DNA of 64,000 bases, taken from Loktanella sp. S4079. Lineage in GTDB: Bacteria; Pseudomonadota; Alphaproteobacteria; Rhodobacterales; Rhodobacteraceae. The translations under genes were made by a program, and so were the position numbers. The stretch lies in NCBI RefSeq assembly GCF_000967725.1, contig NZ_JXYE01000003.1:186001-250000 (forward strand), read 5' to 3'. The notes under the pieces are model-generated. The model did no database searches, had not been told where the DNA came from, and saw nothing but the letters and a program-made list of their open reading frames with translations. Of this stretch, positions 1 through 9,106 are shown in pieces. Each line of letters opens with the position of its first letter. The stretch's first letter is position 1.

Positions 1-907
1 ACGTGTCGCCGTTGGGCAGGCCGCTGATTTGACGCTTGATGCGCTATCGTTGGCCTCGATCTATTTCCTTGCAGCGATTGGGTTGGCCATCACGTTTGGT
101 GTGATGGGCGTAATCAATATGGCCCATGGCGAATTTATCATGATGGGCGCCTACACTGGCTATGTCGTGCAGCTGTTCATTCCGAGCTATACACTTTCGA
201 TTATCGTTGCCTTGCCGCTCGCTTTTGCTGTGACATTTGGTGCTGGGGTCGCGATGGAACGGTTGGTCATCCGTCACCTTTACCATCGGCCGCTGGAAAC
301 GCTTTTGGCGACCTTTGGGATTTCAATCGCGCTCCAACAATTGGCGAAAAATATCTTTGGCACCCAGGCTCGCCCTCTAACGTCTCCCGCATGGCTCGAT
401 GGGGCATGGGTATTCAACGATGTCGTTCAGATCAGCTATATTCGGATTGCGATTTTTGTGCTCGCGCTGATCTTTTTGTGCCTCATCCTGTTTGTCTTGA
501 AACGCACACGACTGGGGCTCGAGGTACGCGCGGTCACGCAAAACCCTGGTATGGCAGCATCCATGGGGATCAATCCTGATCGGATCAATATGATGACCTT
601 TGGGCTTGGCTCTGGGATCGCCGGGATCGCTGGCGTAGCGATTGGACTTTATGCCAAGGTCACCTCTGAAATGGGTGCCGACTACATCGTACAATCCTTT
701 ATGACCGTCGTCGTCGGTGGTGTTGGCAATGTCTGGGGTACGCTCGCGGGTGCTTCTCTCATTGGGTTCCTGCAAAAAGGGATCGAGTGGCTCAACCCCT
801 CGAACACCTTGGCCGCGCAGACCTATATGATCCTCTTTATCATACTCTTTATCCAGTTCCGTCCCAAAGGCATCGTCGCTCTCAAGGGTCGGGCAGCAGC
901 GGATTGA
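1..907 (+). CDS. urtB: urea ABC transporter permease UrtB (5' end cut off)
   Basis: Inner-membrane permease of the high-affinity urea importer, pairing with UrtC. The frame is open to the left edge, so the start lies outside the window; a TTG at 29 is only an internal codon. Visible are about eight hydrophobic segments and the NMAHGEFIMMGAY motif of the LivH/UrtB permease family, then GLEVRAVTQNPGMAASMGIN, the cytoplasmic coupling-loop region that contacts the ATPases. UrtB proteins usually carry an extra N-terminal part before this domain, which fits the missing 5' end. Followed after 4 nt by urtC in the order urtBCDE. Family assignment as urea rather than branched-chain amino-acid permease rests mainly on the neighbours. 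Confidence 0.9.
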   Translation, partial: RVAVGQAADLTLDALSLASIYFLAAIGLAITFGVMGVINMAHGEFIMMGAYTGYVVQLFIPSYTLSIIVALPLAFAVTFGAGVAMERLVIRHLYHRPLETLLATFGISIALQQLAKNIFGTQARPLTSPAWLDGAWVFNDVVQISYIRIAIFVLALIFLCLILFVLKRTRLGLEVRAVTQNPGMAASMGINPDRINMMTFGLGSGIAGIAGVAIGLYAKVTSEMGADYIVQSFMTVVVGGVGNVWGTLAGASLIGFLQKGIEWLNPSNTLAAQTYMILFIILFIQFRPKGIVALKGRAAAD

Positions 908-911
908 TCCC

Positions 912-2075
912 ATGAACAAAAGCTTTCTTATGCGTAATCCGTCGTCATTGTGGTTTTTGCTTGGGCTAAGCCTATTTACCATCGTCGTCACGATCCTGTC
1001 AGAGGCAGGGCTTGGCGTGATCTCAACCTCTTTTGTTAAGACATTAGGCAAAACCCTATGCCTCTGTTTGATTGCAATCGCGATGGACGTAGTCTGGGGG
1101 TATTGTGGTATTCTCTCGCTCGGACATTTTGCGTTTTTCGGGATTGGTGGCTACGCTATCGGAATGTGGCTTATGTACGCCCGCACCGAAGGCATCGTGC
1201 TCGATAGCCTCGCATCCCAAACGATCCCACCCACGCCGCAGGAAATCACAGATGCCATCGGCAATCAGATTTTCGGGGTTGTTGGCAGTTCCGAATTCCC
1301 GGCGATTTGGGCGTTTTCAGATAGCTTAGCTCTGCAACTCTTGATGGTCGTTTTGGTGCCTGGAGTTTTAGCGCTTGGATTTGGATGGCTTGCATTCCGC
1401 AGTCGCGTGACGGGTGTCTATCTGTCGATCCTGACACAGGCGATGACCCTCGCGCTCGCACTGTACCTATTCCAGAATGACAGTGGGCTGCGCGGGAATA
1501 ACGGGCTGTCTGGCTTGCAAAACATACCCGGCTTCGAAGACACCGCCCAATCAACGATATCGCTGGTCTTCTTTTACGCCTCAGTGTTGGCCTTGGCTTT
1601 GGGGTATCTGGTCTTTGCTTGGGTGACCTCTGGCAAAATGGGCAGCGTGATCAAAGCAATCCGAGACAATGAATCGCGAGTTCGATTTCTGGGGTATCAC
1701 GTCGAAAGCTACAAACTCTTTGTCTTTACGCTGACAGCCATTGTCGCCGGGATCGCTGGTGCGCTGTACTACCCACAAGCAGGCATTATTAACCCGGCAG
1801 AAATCGCACCAATCGCATCAATCTATCTCGCGGTTTGGGTGGCCATCGGCGGGCGCGGGCGTCTTTATGGGGCGGTCATTGGGGCTGCGTTTGTTTCGCT
1901 CTTATCGAGCTGGTTCACAGGCGGCGGCGCTCCGGCGGTGAACCTCGGGTTTTATACAATCCAATGGACCGATTGGTGGCTAGTGCTGCTGGGCCTGTCC
2001 TTTGTTGCAGTCACGCTCTATGCGCCAAAGGGCATCGGCGGTCTGTTCGACTATCTGGTAAGGAAACCATCATGA
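912..2075 (+). CDS. urtC: urea ABC transporter permease UrtC
   Basis: Second permease subunit of the urea importer, 387 aa, LivM-like. The N-terminal part has hydrophobic segments and the motif WGYCGILSLGHFAFFGIGGY, which is characteristic of UrtC/LivM. The mid-protein stretch SGLRGNNGLSGLQ and the coupling-loop sequence IKAIRDNESRVRFLGYHVE are also typical. The start ATG lies 4 nt after the urtB stop, and the stop overlaps the urtD start in an ATGA arrangement, indicating translational coupling. No anomaly seen. Confidence 0.93.
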   Translation: MNKSFLMRNPSSLWFLLGLSLFTIVVTILSEAGLGVISTSFVKTLGKTLCLCLIAIAMDVVWGYCGILSLGHFAFFGIGGYAIGMWLMYARTEGIVLDSLASQTIPPTPQEITDAIGNQIFGVVGSSEFPAIWAFSDSLALQLLMVVLVPGVLALGFGWLAFRSRVTGVYLSILTQAMTLALALYLFQNDSGLRGNNGLSGLQNIPGFEDTAQSTISLVFFYASVLALALGYLVFAWVTSGKMGSVIKAIRDNESRVRFLGYHVESYKLFVFTLTAIVAGIAGALYYPQAGIINPAEIAPIASIYLAVWVAIGGRGRLYGAVIGAAFVSLLSSWFTGGGAPAVNLGFYTIQWTDWWLVLLGLSFVAVTLYAPKGIGGLFDYLVRKPS

Positions 2076-2815
2076 GCACTTTGTTAGAAGTCGACGGTGT
2101 CTCGGTCACGTTTGACGGATTCCGAGCAATCAACAACCTGTCTATCCAAATTGGAGAACCCGAACTGCGCGCCGTGATCGGCCCTAACGGTGCAGGCAAG
2201 ACCACATTTATGGATATCATCACCGGCAAAACAAAACCCGATGAAGGACGCGTCACCTGGGGTGAACGCAATATCTCGCTTCTTGGAATGTCAGAAAGCC
2301 AGATCGCCATGGAAGGGATCGGGCGCAAATTTCAAAAGCCCACCGTTTTTGAAGACCAGACCGTTCGCGAAAACCTATCCATGGCGCTGCGCAACCCACG
2401 TGGCCCATTCGCCGTGCTGTTCTACAAAAAGACCCGCGAAGGCGCACAACGGATCGAAGAGATTGCCGATGAAATCGGATTGACCGATAGCCTAACCCGC
2501 CGTGCTGGCGAATTGAGCCACGGTCAAAAACAATGGCTCGAAATCGGCATGCTGCTCGCCCAAGATCCGCGTCTCTTGCTGGTGGACGAACCCGCCGCTG
2601 GCATGACCACAGCCGAGCGCGAACACACTACTGATCTTCTCAAGCGGGCGGCCAAAACGCGCGCGGTCGTCGTTGTTGAACATGATATGGAGTTCGTCCG
2701 GCGGCTTGATTGCAAGGTCACTGTCCTGCACGAAGGCTCCGTTCTTGCCGAAGGATCGCTAGATCATGTGACCTCTGACCAAACCGTAATCGACGTATAT
2801 CTGGGACGCCAATAA
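2072..2815 (+). CDS. urtD: urea ABC transporter ATP-binding protein UrtD
   Basis: Cytoplasmic ATPase of the urea importer, 247 aa. The Walker A motif is GPNGAGKTT (about residue 36 on), the ABC signature is LSHGQKQWLEIGM and Walker B is LLLVDEPAAGM, the last two typical of LivG/UrtD. The frame stays open back to 1835 inside urtC, but the ATG at 2072 overlapping the urtC stop is the right start because the protein then begins with the family N-terminus (MSTLLEVDGVSVTFDG). It ends in a TAATG overlap with urtE. Confidence 0.94.
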   Translation: MSTLLEVDGVSVTFDGFRAINNLSIQIGEPELRAVIGPNGAGKTTFMDIITGKTKPDEGRVTWGERNISLLGMSESQIAMEGIGRKFQKPTVFEDQTVRENLSMALRNPRGPFAVLFYKKTREGAQRIEEIADEIGLTDSLTRRAGELSHGQKQWLEIGMLLAQDPRLLLVDEPAAGMTTAEREHTTDLLKRAAKTRAVVVVEHDMEFVRRLDCKVTVLHEGSVLAEGSLDHVTSDQTVIDVYLGRQ

Positions 2816-3510
2816 TGCTGAACGTCAAAGACCTGACCCTCCACTATGGGCAAAGCCAGATCCTGCACGGCATCAACCTGCATGCGCCTGTTGGCGAAGT
2901 GACCGCCGTGATGGGAACAAACGGCGTTGGCAAAACCAGCCTGCTCAAGGCGATTTCGGGTCGGCACCCTTATACAGATGGGCAGCTTTCGGTCGGGGAT
3001 CAGACGCTTGATCACCCCTCTGCCTTTGCGGCGGCAAGAGCCGGGATCGCCTATGTTCCACAAGGCCGCGAGATTTTTCCGCTCATGTCGGTACAAGAAA
3101 ACCTCGAAACCGCATTTGCCTGCCTCCCCAAAGAAGATCGCACGATCCCCGATGAGATTTTCCAATTGTTCCCGGTCTTATTGGATATGAAGGCCCGGCG
3201 TGGTGGTGATCTTTCGGGCGGTCAGCAGCAGCAGCTTGCCATCGCGCGCGCGCTCATTACGCGCCCCAAAGTATTGCTTCTTGATGAACCGACCGAAGGC
3301 ATCCAGCCAAATGTCATCCAGCAAATTGGCCGCACCATTGATCTGCTACGCGACCAAGGCAAAATGGCAATCGTTTTGGTCGAGCAAAACTTTGAGTTTG
3401 CTTATGGATTATCGGATAGTTTTAGCGTCGTCACACGCGGCAGCGTCTCACGTTTTGCACGCAAATCCGAGATCACACGCGAAAGCCTGTTAGAAGACCT
3501 GGCGCTATAA
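2815..3510 (+). CDS. urtE: urea ABC transporter ATP-binding protein UrtE
   Basis: Second ATPase of the urea importer, 231 aa, LivF-like. It has Walker A GTNGVGKTS, signature LSGGQQQQLAIARAL and Walker B VLLLDEPTEGIQP; the TEGIQP extension is typical of UrtE. The start overlaps the urtD stop by one base, so urtBCDE reads as a single coupled operon. The usual downstream urease genes are not in this window; the following 500 bp hold no convincing gene. Confidence 0.94.
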   Translation: MLNVKDLTLHYGQSQILHGINLHAPVGEVTAVMGTNGVGKTSLLKAISGRHPYTDGQLSVGDQTLDHPSAFAAARAGIAYVPQGREIFPLMSVQENLETAFACLPKEDRTIPDEIFQLFPVLLDMKARRGGDLSGGQQQQLAIARALITRPKVLLLDEPTEGIQPNVIQQIGRTIDLLRDQGKMAIVLVEQNFEFAYGLSDSFSVVTRGSVSRFARKSEITRESLLEDLAL

Positions 3511-4014
3511 TTTGGCATCACGCCGGGCGATTGCCCCGCTCGTTTAACTGGGAAACGCTGACTTCTTAGGCGGCTTCTGATGCTGTGTCCTAATCTCGCG
3601 TTCTGTGTCCCTACCAATCGTTCCCATCAAAGGCTGATGACACCATGTTAAAAGCGTCCTCATGCAAAATATTGGGATCAGTGACTTTTTTCTGCATTAG
3701 CATTCCAACTTGGTCACGAAAGCCGAGAACGGGTTTAAAGCGGCCTTGCCCAACCGAAAATTCGGCCACTAGTGGGCCGTGAAACTGCTCCAATCCCAAC
3801 CCCGCATATCCGTGGTCTCTGTTGGTCCACTAGATGATCATAAGAGATGCCCGACTATCCCTTAGAGCACTGTCCTTGTTTAGGGGCTTCGCCGACAATT
3901 GAAGGTGCCGGTTCCGTCGGCAAATTGCGCACCCTCTGAATGGCGTCTCTCCCCCACGATATTCAGACCGGTGCGCTGAGAAGGTGATGTAATGTTGTGT
4001 GCAAGTGAGACCCG
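3511..4014. other. intergenic stretch with a gene fragment but no intact gene
   Basis: About 500 bp between the urea transporter and the RTX gene. Apart from a 72-codon minus-strand open frame listed separately, there is no ORF with a recognisable start or domain. I saw no tRNA and no strong terminator; a short GGGC-GATT-GCCC hairpin near 3524 has no T-run. This looks like the left part of an accessory patch that continues to about 6.3 kb. Confidence 0.5.
3611..3829 (-). pseudogene. possible gene fragment, family not recognised
   Basis: A 72-codon minus-strand open frame begins straight after a TAG codon with no credible start. The translation looks protein-like, for example RDHGYAGLGLEQFHGP and later KKVTDPNILHEDAFNM, with ordinary composition rather than the arginine/serine-rich look of antisense frames. 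I do not recognise the family. It may be the tail of a gene lost by deletion. The alternative is a chance open frame. Confidence 0.3.
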
Positions 4015-5631
4015 ATGATAACCAGAAATCATATCGCTACGAATGGGTTAGACCAAATTCACTTCTTTGGCGGCGGTCTCGAACTTGACGAGAACCACTG
4101 GGACAATCTCGGGTTTTATAGCATTAGCAAATTCTCTCATGGGCACCATGCCCGTTCGGGCGGCGGCGAAGATACCTTTAACTTCCAGAACCTAAACCGA
4201 GTCGCGCATGTCGTGGTCGGTCGGATCGAAGATTTCGACGTCTCGCGGGACGAAATCCGCATTGAGGGGCAATTGCTCGACTTCAACAATCTTCCGAGCA
4301 ATGTCCGCATTGTCGAATTTAACGGCGCGCACAACGCAACCACATCAGACTCACAACAGTGGCTTCTCATCGCGACATCTGCAGGCGGTCACATCTTCTA
4401 TGCCCTTGGCGGCGCCCGCATCGACACAGACGGTGACGGCGGGTCCAGTATGGGTGAACATGAACATCACTTCATCCCAGAAAGCCGGCTCCCTGACTTT
4501 GCGACCCTCAAAGACGTAGCTTACGTTTCGCCGGTGAATATCGTGCCAAAGAGCGCGACAGCCTCGGATGGGCTCATCATCAATGATGTCGACGTAACCC
4601 GTGCGGATGTCCTCACTGATATACTGGGTTCGTCGGGTGATGACTTGATTGCCGCCGGTCTAAACGACGATTTCGTATTTGGCGGTGACGGTGATGATCG
4701 AATCTGGGGAGGAAGCGGAAACGACACCATCTTCGGAAATGAAGGAAACGATACCCTGACTGGTGGCACAGGAGCCGACAGTTTTGAGGGATCGGTCTCA
4801 GAAATGCTTGGCGATACCATCACGGACTTTTCGACTGAGGATACAATCATCTTTAACAATGCTGCGCTGCGTGCCGATGACCTTGCCGTTAGAGACGACC
4901 GCGACATCTTGATTGGCTATGATGCCGACAGTGATGGCAACATTTCAATAAATGAAGAAATACGTTTGCAAGGCCTGTTCTTAGATGGTGAATTCCTAAC
5001 GGCATTCCACGCAAACAGCACCTACATTACCTACGAGACCTGTTTGCCGACCCTCAGCGAGGGCCGTGCCGTCGATCACTCCATGCTAAACGGCATCAAC
5101 AACCAAATGTATCTCTTGGGGGATGGCGCAAAAGCGTTTCAAGTTTCTCTACTCGACACGGGTCGTGCGGGGTATGACAATGTCCTCGGTGTCTATGAAA
5201 TCACACCCGATGGCGCGCTTGTTGATGTTCAAATTTTGTTTTCTAACACCAATGAACAGAGCTCTACGGTCACCCTGTCAGGCATCGAAAACGGCAACAC
5301 ATTAGGCTTCTTTGTCGTGCAAGATGGTGCCGATTGGGCAGCAACCCTATCAGATACAGATATTCTCAGCTTCGTTAATAATACCGGAGAAGGGGCCACA
5401 CTCGACGACGGGAGCACCGTTCGACTGGCAATAAACGGCAGCGCCGTCACGGAAACCATATTCCACAGCTATGCCGCATCCTTAAACGAAGACGGCATGC
5501 AGCACGCGGTATCAGGAATCCAATCTGGTGGTGGCGCAATCGAGTTCGGCTTCGAAGACATGACCGGCCTCGGCGACGCCGACTACCAAGACGTCGTTTT
5601 CAGCGTGGAAGCACACGACTATTTGCTGTGA
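4015..5631 (+). CDS. secreted RTX calcium-binding protein with DUF4114 domain
   Basis: 538 aa, predicted to be exported by a type I system and folded outside the cell with calcium. Residues about 205-255 hold RTX nonapeptide repeats (GGDGDDRIWGGSGNDTIFG, GNEGNDTLTGGTGAD), followed by the DTITDFSTEDTI segment that usually caps the beta-roll. Two EF-hand-like loops are visible: DTDGDGGSSMGE near residue 137 and DADSDGNISINE near 303. The last 110 residues end in FGFEDMTGLGDADYQDVVFS, matching the DUF4114 consensus. The N-terminal 200 residues are not recognised, and there is no cleavable signal peptide, as expected for RTX proteins. No ABC/HlyD/TolC exporter genes lie nearby. The start is uncertain because no good ribosome site precedes the ATG. 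Exact function unknown. Confidence 0.8.
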   Translation: MITRNHIATNGLDQIHFFGGGLELDENHWDNLGFYSISKFSHGHHARSGGGEDTFNFQNLNRVAHVVVGRIEDFDVSRDEIRIEGQLLDFNNLPSNVRIVEFNGAHNATTSDSQQWLLIATSAGGHIFYALGGARIDTDGDGGSSMGEHEHHFIPESRLPDFATLKDVAYVSPVNIVPKSATASDGLIINDVDVTRADVLTDILGSSGDDLIAAGLNDDFVFGGDGDDRIWGGSGNDTIFGNEGNDTLTGGTGADSFEGSVSEMLGDTITDFSTEDTIIFNNAALRADDLAVRDDRDILIGYDADSDGNISINEEIRLQGLFLDGEFLTAFHANSTYITYETCLPTLSEGRAVDHSMLNGINNQMYLLGDGAKAFQVSLLDTGRAGYDNVLGVYEITPDGALVDVQILFSNTNEQSSTVTLSGIENGNTLGFFVVQDGADWAATLSDTDILSFVNNTGEGATLDDGSTVRLAINGSAVTETIFHSYAASLNEDGMQHAVSGIQSGGGAIEFGFEDMTGLGDADYQDVVFSVEAHDYLL

Positions 5632-6337
5632 TACTTTCTCAGTTATAGATTTAGCTCACTGAAAATCAGGCGACGTTTAATCACAACGGTCGAAACGGCG
5701 ATACTTGTGTGCGCTGATCAATCGATGCATCGGGGTATATTGGGGTCTAATTTCAGCGAAGCAGCTAAATCGCCGCAAAGGTGAAATAGGATTTTGATTA
5801 TGAACAAGCTGGTGAAGTGATTTACTCCATTTTCCCAATACCCAGATGGAAAAAGACCACGCTCAACGGTGAAGATCCGCAAGCATGGCTCACATCGACT
5901 CAAGCTCAGACGGCCGACACACCATCACTCACCTCGAAGCGCCTCCCTTGACGTTACACTGTGCAATAGGTCGGACACAACGGATTGGTATGAAACCTCG
6001 ACACATTTAGACGCGAATGGAGCTGGGAAAAGCGAAACATTAAATGCTCTATCATATTACAGGTGGTAATAACGATCTACCTGAGGCCCCAAAACATGTA
6101 GAACTCCTGTACCGTTCGACGGTAACGTTAAGAGGCCTGCGCTGAAAGATTCCAATCAAGACGGCAAATATGCTGTCACCTTCAACCGTGGAAACAACGG
6201 GCGGCCTGTTGACCTGACCCACATGCCAACGCCGTTGCTTCGGAACGGAAGCGAAGAACGCCCAAAAAAATACGAACACTGCGGGTTGGCCAACGTCGTC
6301 AAATAGATATCGTTGCATCGTTCTAGGCACAAAACGC
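5632..6337. other. decayed, gene-poor region with transposase and other coding debris
   Basis: About 700 bp with no intact gene. It contains the IS66 tail listed separately. Downstream, in the + frame that ends at 6306, two protein-like pieces occur in the same frame but are split by several stops. One ends in DANGAGKSETLNALSYYRW (to about 6066), which resembles a Walker A segment of an ATPase. The other runs from 6085 to 6306 and includes KDSNQDGKYAVTFNRG. Neither has a start codon. The simplest reading is remnants of foreign genes under decay; chance resemblance cannot be excluded for the two pieces. Confidence 0.5.
5859..5956 (+). pseudogene. IS66-family transposase (TnpC) C-terminal remnant
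   Basis: Frame 1 reads TLNGEDPQAWLTSTQAQTAD; after a one-base shift at about 5917 the next frame reads HTITHLEAPPL. Together these follow the conserved end of IS66 TnpC, from memory close to AKLNGVDPQAWLTSTLAQIAD and HKITRLDELLPW. The frameshift, substituted residues and the lack of the rest of the element show a dead remnant. No terminal inverted repeats were identified. Confidence 0.75.
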
Positions 6338-6354
6338 CTTACGTAAACGTCAAG
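6338..6354 (+). promoter_or_regulatory. candidate LiuR-type operator upstream of etfBA
   Basis: The sequence CTTACGTAAACGTCAAG has two ACGT cores six bases apart within partial dyad symmetry. This resembles operators described for LiuR, a MerR-family regulator of branched-chain amino-acid and acyl-CoA catabolism genes, which often include etfBA. It lies about 115 bp before the etfB start. The assignment is by resemblance; no regulator gene is in the window. Confidence 0.35.
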
Positions 6355-6468
6355 AACGTGGCGTCCTTGGGCTCTACCGCGTCGATTTTACACTGTTGTC
6401 GTCGCACCATAGCGGTTAACAACGTGCTGAGAACGCTTACGATCAATTTTCTTGGGAGAGAAACGCAG

Positions 6469-7227
6469 ATGAAGGTCATCGTACCGGTCAAGCGCGTGAT
6501 CGACTACAACGTGAAAGTTCGTGTCAAAACGGACGGCACAGGTGTCGATCTTGCAAACGTCAAAATGTCCATGAACCCATTCGACGAGATTGCTGTCGAA
6601 GAGGCAATTCGCCTTCGCGAAGCTGGAAAAGTGGAAGAAGTCGTCGCTGTATCCATCGGCGTGAAACAAGCGCAAGAAACATTGCGTACTGCATTGGCCA
6701 TGGGCGCGGACCGCGCGATCTTGGTTGTTGCGGCTGATGATGTCCACACAGATATCGAACCGCTCGCTGTTGCGAAAATCCTTGCGGCAATCGTTAAGGA
6801 CGAAAACCCTGATCTGGTGATCTGTGGTAAGCAAGCGATCGACAACGACATGAACGCAACTGGTCAGATGTTGTCTGCCCTGCTGGGTTGGTCACAAGCC
6901 ACATTCGCATCCGAAGTGAACCTCGAAGGCGACAGCGCTGTTGTCACCCGCGAAGTTGACGGCGGCCTGCAAACTATCAAGGTCAAGACGCCAACGATCA
7001 TCAGCGTTGACTTGCGCCTGAACGAGCCACGCTATGCGACGTTGCCAAACATCATGAAAGCCAAGAAAAAGCCGCTGGAAGAAAAAACAGCAGCTGACTA
7101 CGGCGTTGATGTTGCGCCACGTTTGACTGTTGTCAGCACGTCAGAGCCAGAAGCACGTCAAGCGGGCATCATCGTTGGCTCTGTTGATGAGCTGATCGAG
7201 AAACTCAAAGAAGCGGGGGCTGTATAA
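6469..7227 (+). CDS. etfB: electron transfer flavoprotein beta subunit
   Basis: 252 aa. EtfB binds AMP and, with EtfA, accepts electrons from acyl-CoA dehydrogenases and passes them to ETF-ubiquinone oxidoreductase. The start ATG follows GGGAGAG, and the protein opens with [19 protein letters not shown], a family hallmark. Other landmarks are [30 protein letters not shown] and [20 protein letters not shown], the last being the recognition-loop region of beta subunits. The frame extends upstream to 6313, but that part is not family-like. It overlaps etfA by one base (TAATG). A likely electron donor, methylsuccinyl-CoA dehydrogenase, is encoded 16 kb away. Confidence 0.96.
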   Translation: MKVIVPVKRVIDYNVKVRVKTDGTGVDLANVKMSMNPFDEIAVEEAIRLREAGKVEEVVAVSIGVKQAQETLRTALAMGADRAILVVAADDVHTDIEPLAVAKILAAIVKDENPDLVICGKQAIDNDMNATGQMLSALLGWSQATFASEVNLEGDSAVVTREVDGGLQTIKVKTPTIISVDLRLNEPRYATLPNIMKAKKKPLEEKTAADYGVDVAPRLTVVSTSEPEARQAGIIVGSVDELIEKLKEAGAV

Positions 7228-8153
7228 TGGCTGTTCTTCTCCTTGCCGAAGTTACCGACGGCGCATTGGCTGTTGACGCAACTGCAAAAGCCGTCACAGC
7301 GGCAACTGCCTTGGGCGATGTGACTGTTCTTTGCGCTGGCGCGTCTGCCAAAGCCGCCGCTGATGAAGCCGCAAAAATTGATGGCGTTGCCAAAGTGCTT
7401 TGCGCCGAAGACGCCGCGCTGAGCCACCGTTTGGCAGAGCCAACAGCAGACCTGATCGTGTCTCTGGCTGGCGACTACAGCCACATCGTTGCCCCTGGCA
7501 CAACTGACGCGAAAAACATCATGCCGCGCGTTGCTGCTCTGCTCGACGTTATGGTGATTTCCGAAGTTACCGGTATCGTCGATGCGGATACATACCAACG
7601 TCCGATCTATGCTGGTAACGCAATCCAGACCGTCAAATCTGGCGACGCGACCAAAGTGATGACAATCCGTACCGCTGGCTTTGACGCCGCTGGTATGGGC
7701 GGTTCCGCCTCGGTTGAAACGATTGGTGCCGCTACTGACCCTGCACTGTCTGAATGGGTTGAAGACAAGGTTGCCGAATCTGATCGCCCTGAACTGACCT
7801 CAGCTGGTGTTGTTGTCTCCGGTGGTCGCGGTGTTGGTTCCGAAGAGGACTTTGCCCTGATCGAGAAACTGGCAGACAAGCTGGGCGCAGCTGTTGGCGC
7901 CTCCCGCGCTGCGGTCGACAGTGGCTACGCCCCGAACGACTGGCAAGTTGGCCAAACAGGCAAGGTGGTTGCACCTGATCTATACGTTGCTGTCGGCATC
8001 TCGGGTGCGATCCAGCACCTTGCAGGTATGAAAGACAGTAAGATCATCGTCGCCATCAACAAAGACGAAGAAGCTCCGATCTTCCAAGTCGCCGACTTTG
8101 GTCTGGTCGCTGACCTGTTCGAAGCTGTCCCAGAGCTAACTGAAAAGCTGTAA
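7227..8153 (+). CDS. etfA: electron transfer flavoprotein alpha subunit
   Basis: 308 aa, the FAD-carrying partner of EtfB. The N-terminal domain is followed by a C-terminal FAD-binding domain with [48 protein letters not shown] and the closing [17 protein letters not shown], all diagnostic of EtfA. It starts in the TAATG overlap with etfB and is followed 23 bp later by a strong terminator, so etfBA is a compact two-gene operon. Confidence 0.97.
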   Translation: MAVLLLAEVTDGALAVDATAKAVTAATALGDVTVLCAGASAKAAADEAAKIDGVAKVLCAEDAALSHRLAEPTADLIVSLAGDYSHIVAPGTTDAKNIMPRVAALLDVMVISEVTGIVDADTYQRPIYAGNAIQTVKSGDATKVMTIRTAGFDAAGMGGSASVETIGAATDPALSEWVEDKVAESDRPELTSAGVVVSGGRGVGSEEDFALIEKLADKLGAAVGASRAAVDSGYAPNDWQVGQTGKVVAPDLYVAVGISGAIQHLAGMKDSKIIVAINKDEEAPIFQVADFGLVADLFEAVPELTEKL

Positions 8154-8176
8154 TTTGGCGACAAGCCGCAAGACAC

Positions 8177-8207
8177 AAAGGCCCGCCATTACTGGTGGGC
8201 CTTTTTT
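8177..8207 (+). terminator. rho-independent terminator after etfA
   Basis: A 12-bp stem, AAAGGCCCGCCA pairing with TGGTGGGCCTTT (one G-T pair) around a TTAC loop, runs into six T residues. Its position 23 bp after the etfA stop fits the end of the etfBA transcript. Confidence 0.92.
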
Positions 8208-8347
8208 CAATCTTGCCTATGAGATCAGGGAAATATCGCCGTGACGGTATGGTTGATACTCCCCCCCATATCCTATACCTAGCCGCAAGCCGTCGGGTAC
8301 GCACACCTTACTGGCTGTCATCTGCGCAAGCGCAAGGCGGAAAGACG

Positions 8348-9106
8348 ATGGACGGTCTTCATACTGAGACACAGCATCCAACTGTTGGAAGCACGATTGC
8401 GCTGACTGGTCTTTCGTTTTCAGTAACAAACAAAGTCATATTGTCCGACGTTTCCGTTGAAACAAATGCCGCAAGGATTGGCATTGTGGGGCGCAACGGA
8501 TCGGGGAAATCGACGCTCGCCCGAATTTTGGCCGGGCTGATTGCGCCGACATCTGGCACGGCCTGTGTCAACGGGCACAACCTGTCCAAAGACCGCAAGG
8601 CTGCGTTGACGGAAGTTGGGATTCTCTTCCAAAACCCCGATCACCAGATCATTTTCCCAACCGTCAACGAGGAAATCAGCTTTGGCTTGCGCCAACTCGG
8701 CCTGAGCAAAGATATCGCCGCCCAAAAGACCAATGAAATCCTGACTCGTTTTGGGAAATCACATTGGGCAGAAGCCTATATCAACACGCTGTCACAAGGA
8801 CAAAAGCACTTGGTCTGCCTGATGGCGGTCACCGCGATGGGGCCCAAGGCGATCATTCTGGACGAACCGTTTACTGGGCTAGATATCCCGACCAAGGCGC
8901 AACTGAACCGTTATCTCAACCATTATCACGGCAGTCTGATCCATATCACCCATGCGCCAGAAGACCTAAAAGGCTACGACCACATCATTTGGCTCGAACA
9001 GGGCAAAGTCGAAAAATCTGGCCCCGCCGACGCGATCTTGCCCGAATATATTCAGCGTATGCAAACACTCGGAGGTCTAGATGATATCTCTGACCTCTCC
9101 GGTTAA
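8348..9106 (+). CDS. bioM: biotin ECF transporter ATPase BioM
   Basis: 252 aa ATPase of the energy-coupling-factor biotin importer. Walker A is GRNGSGKST, the Q-loop is GILFQNPDHQIIFPTVNEEI, the signature is LSQGQKHLVCLM and Walker B is IILDEPFTGLDIPTK; the FQNPDHQ form is typical of ECF A-components. The frame is open from 8195, but the ATG at 8348 gives a family-length protein. It overlaps bioN by 26 bases, implying tight coupling. I looked for a BioR-type palindrome in the 190-bp leader and did not see one. Confidence 0.9.
   Translation: MDGLHTETQHPTVGSTIALTGLSFSVTNKVILSDVSVETNAARIGIVGRNGSGKSTLARILAGLIAPTSGTACVNGHNLSKDRKAALTEVGILFQNPDHQIIFPTVNEEISFGLRQLGLSKDIAAQKTNEILTRFGKSHWAEAYINTLSQGQKHLVCLMAVTAMGPKAIILDEPFTGLDIPTKAQLNRYLNHYHGSLIHITHAPEDLKGYDHIIWLEQGKVEKSGPADAILPEYIQRMQTLGGLDDISDLSG

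Noticed and set aside
3524-3535. GGGC-GATT-GCCC hairpin as a terminator after urtE
   Set aside because: The stem is only 4 bp and no T-run follows.
6313-6468. Longer start for etfB at 6313
   Set aside because: EtfB begins with MKVIVPVKR at 6469; the upstream part would read through the candidate operator.
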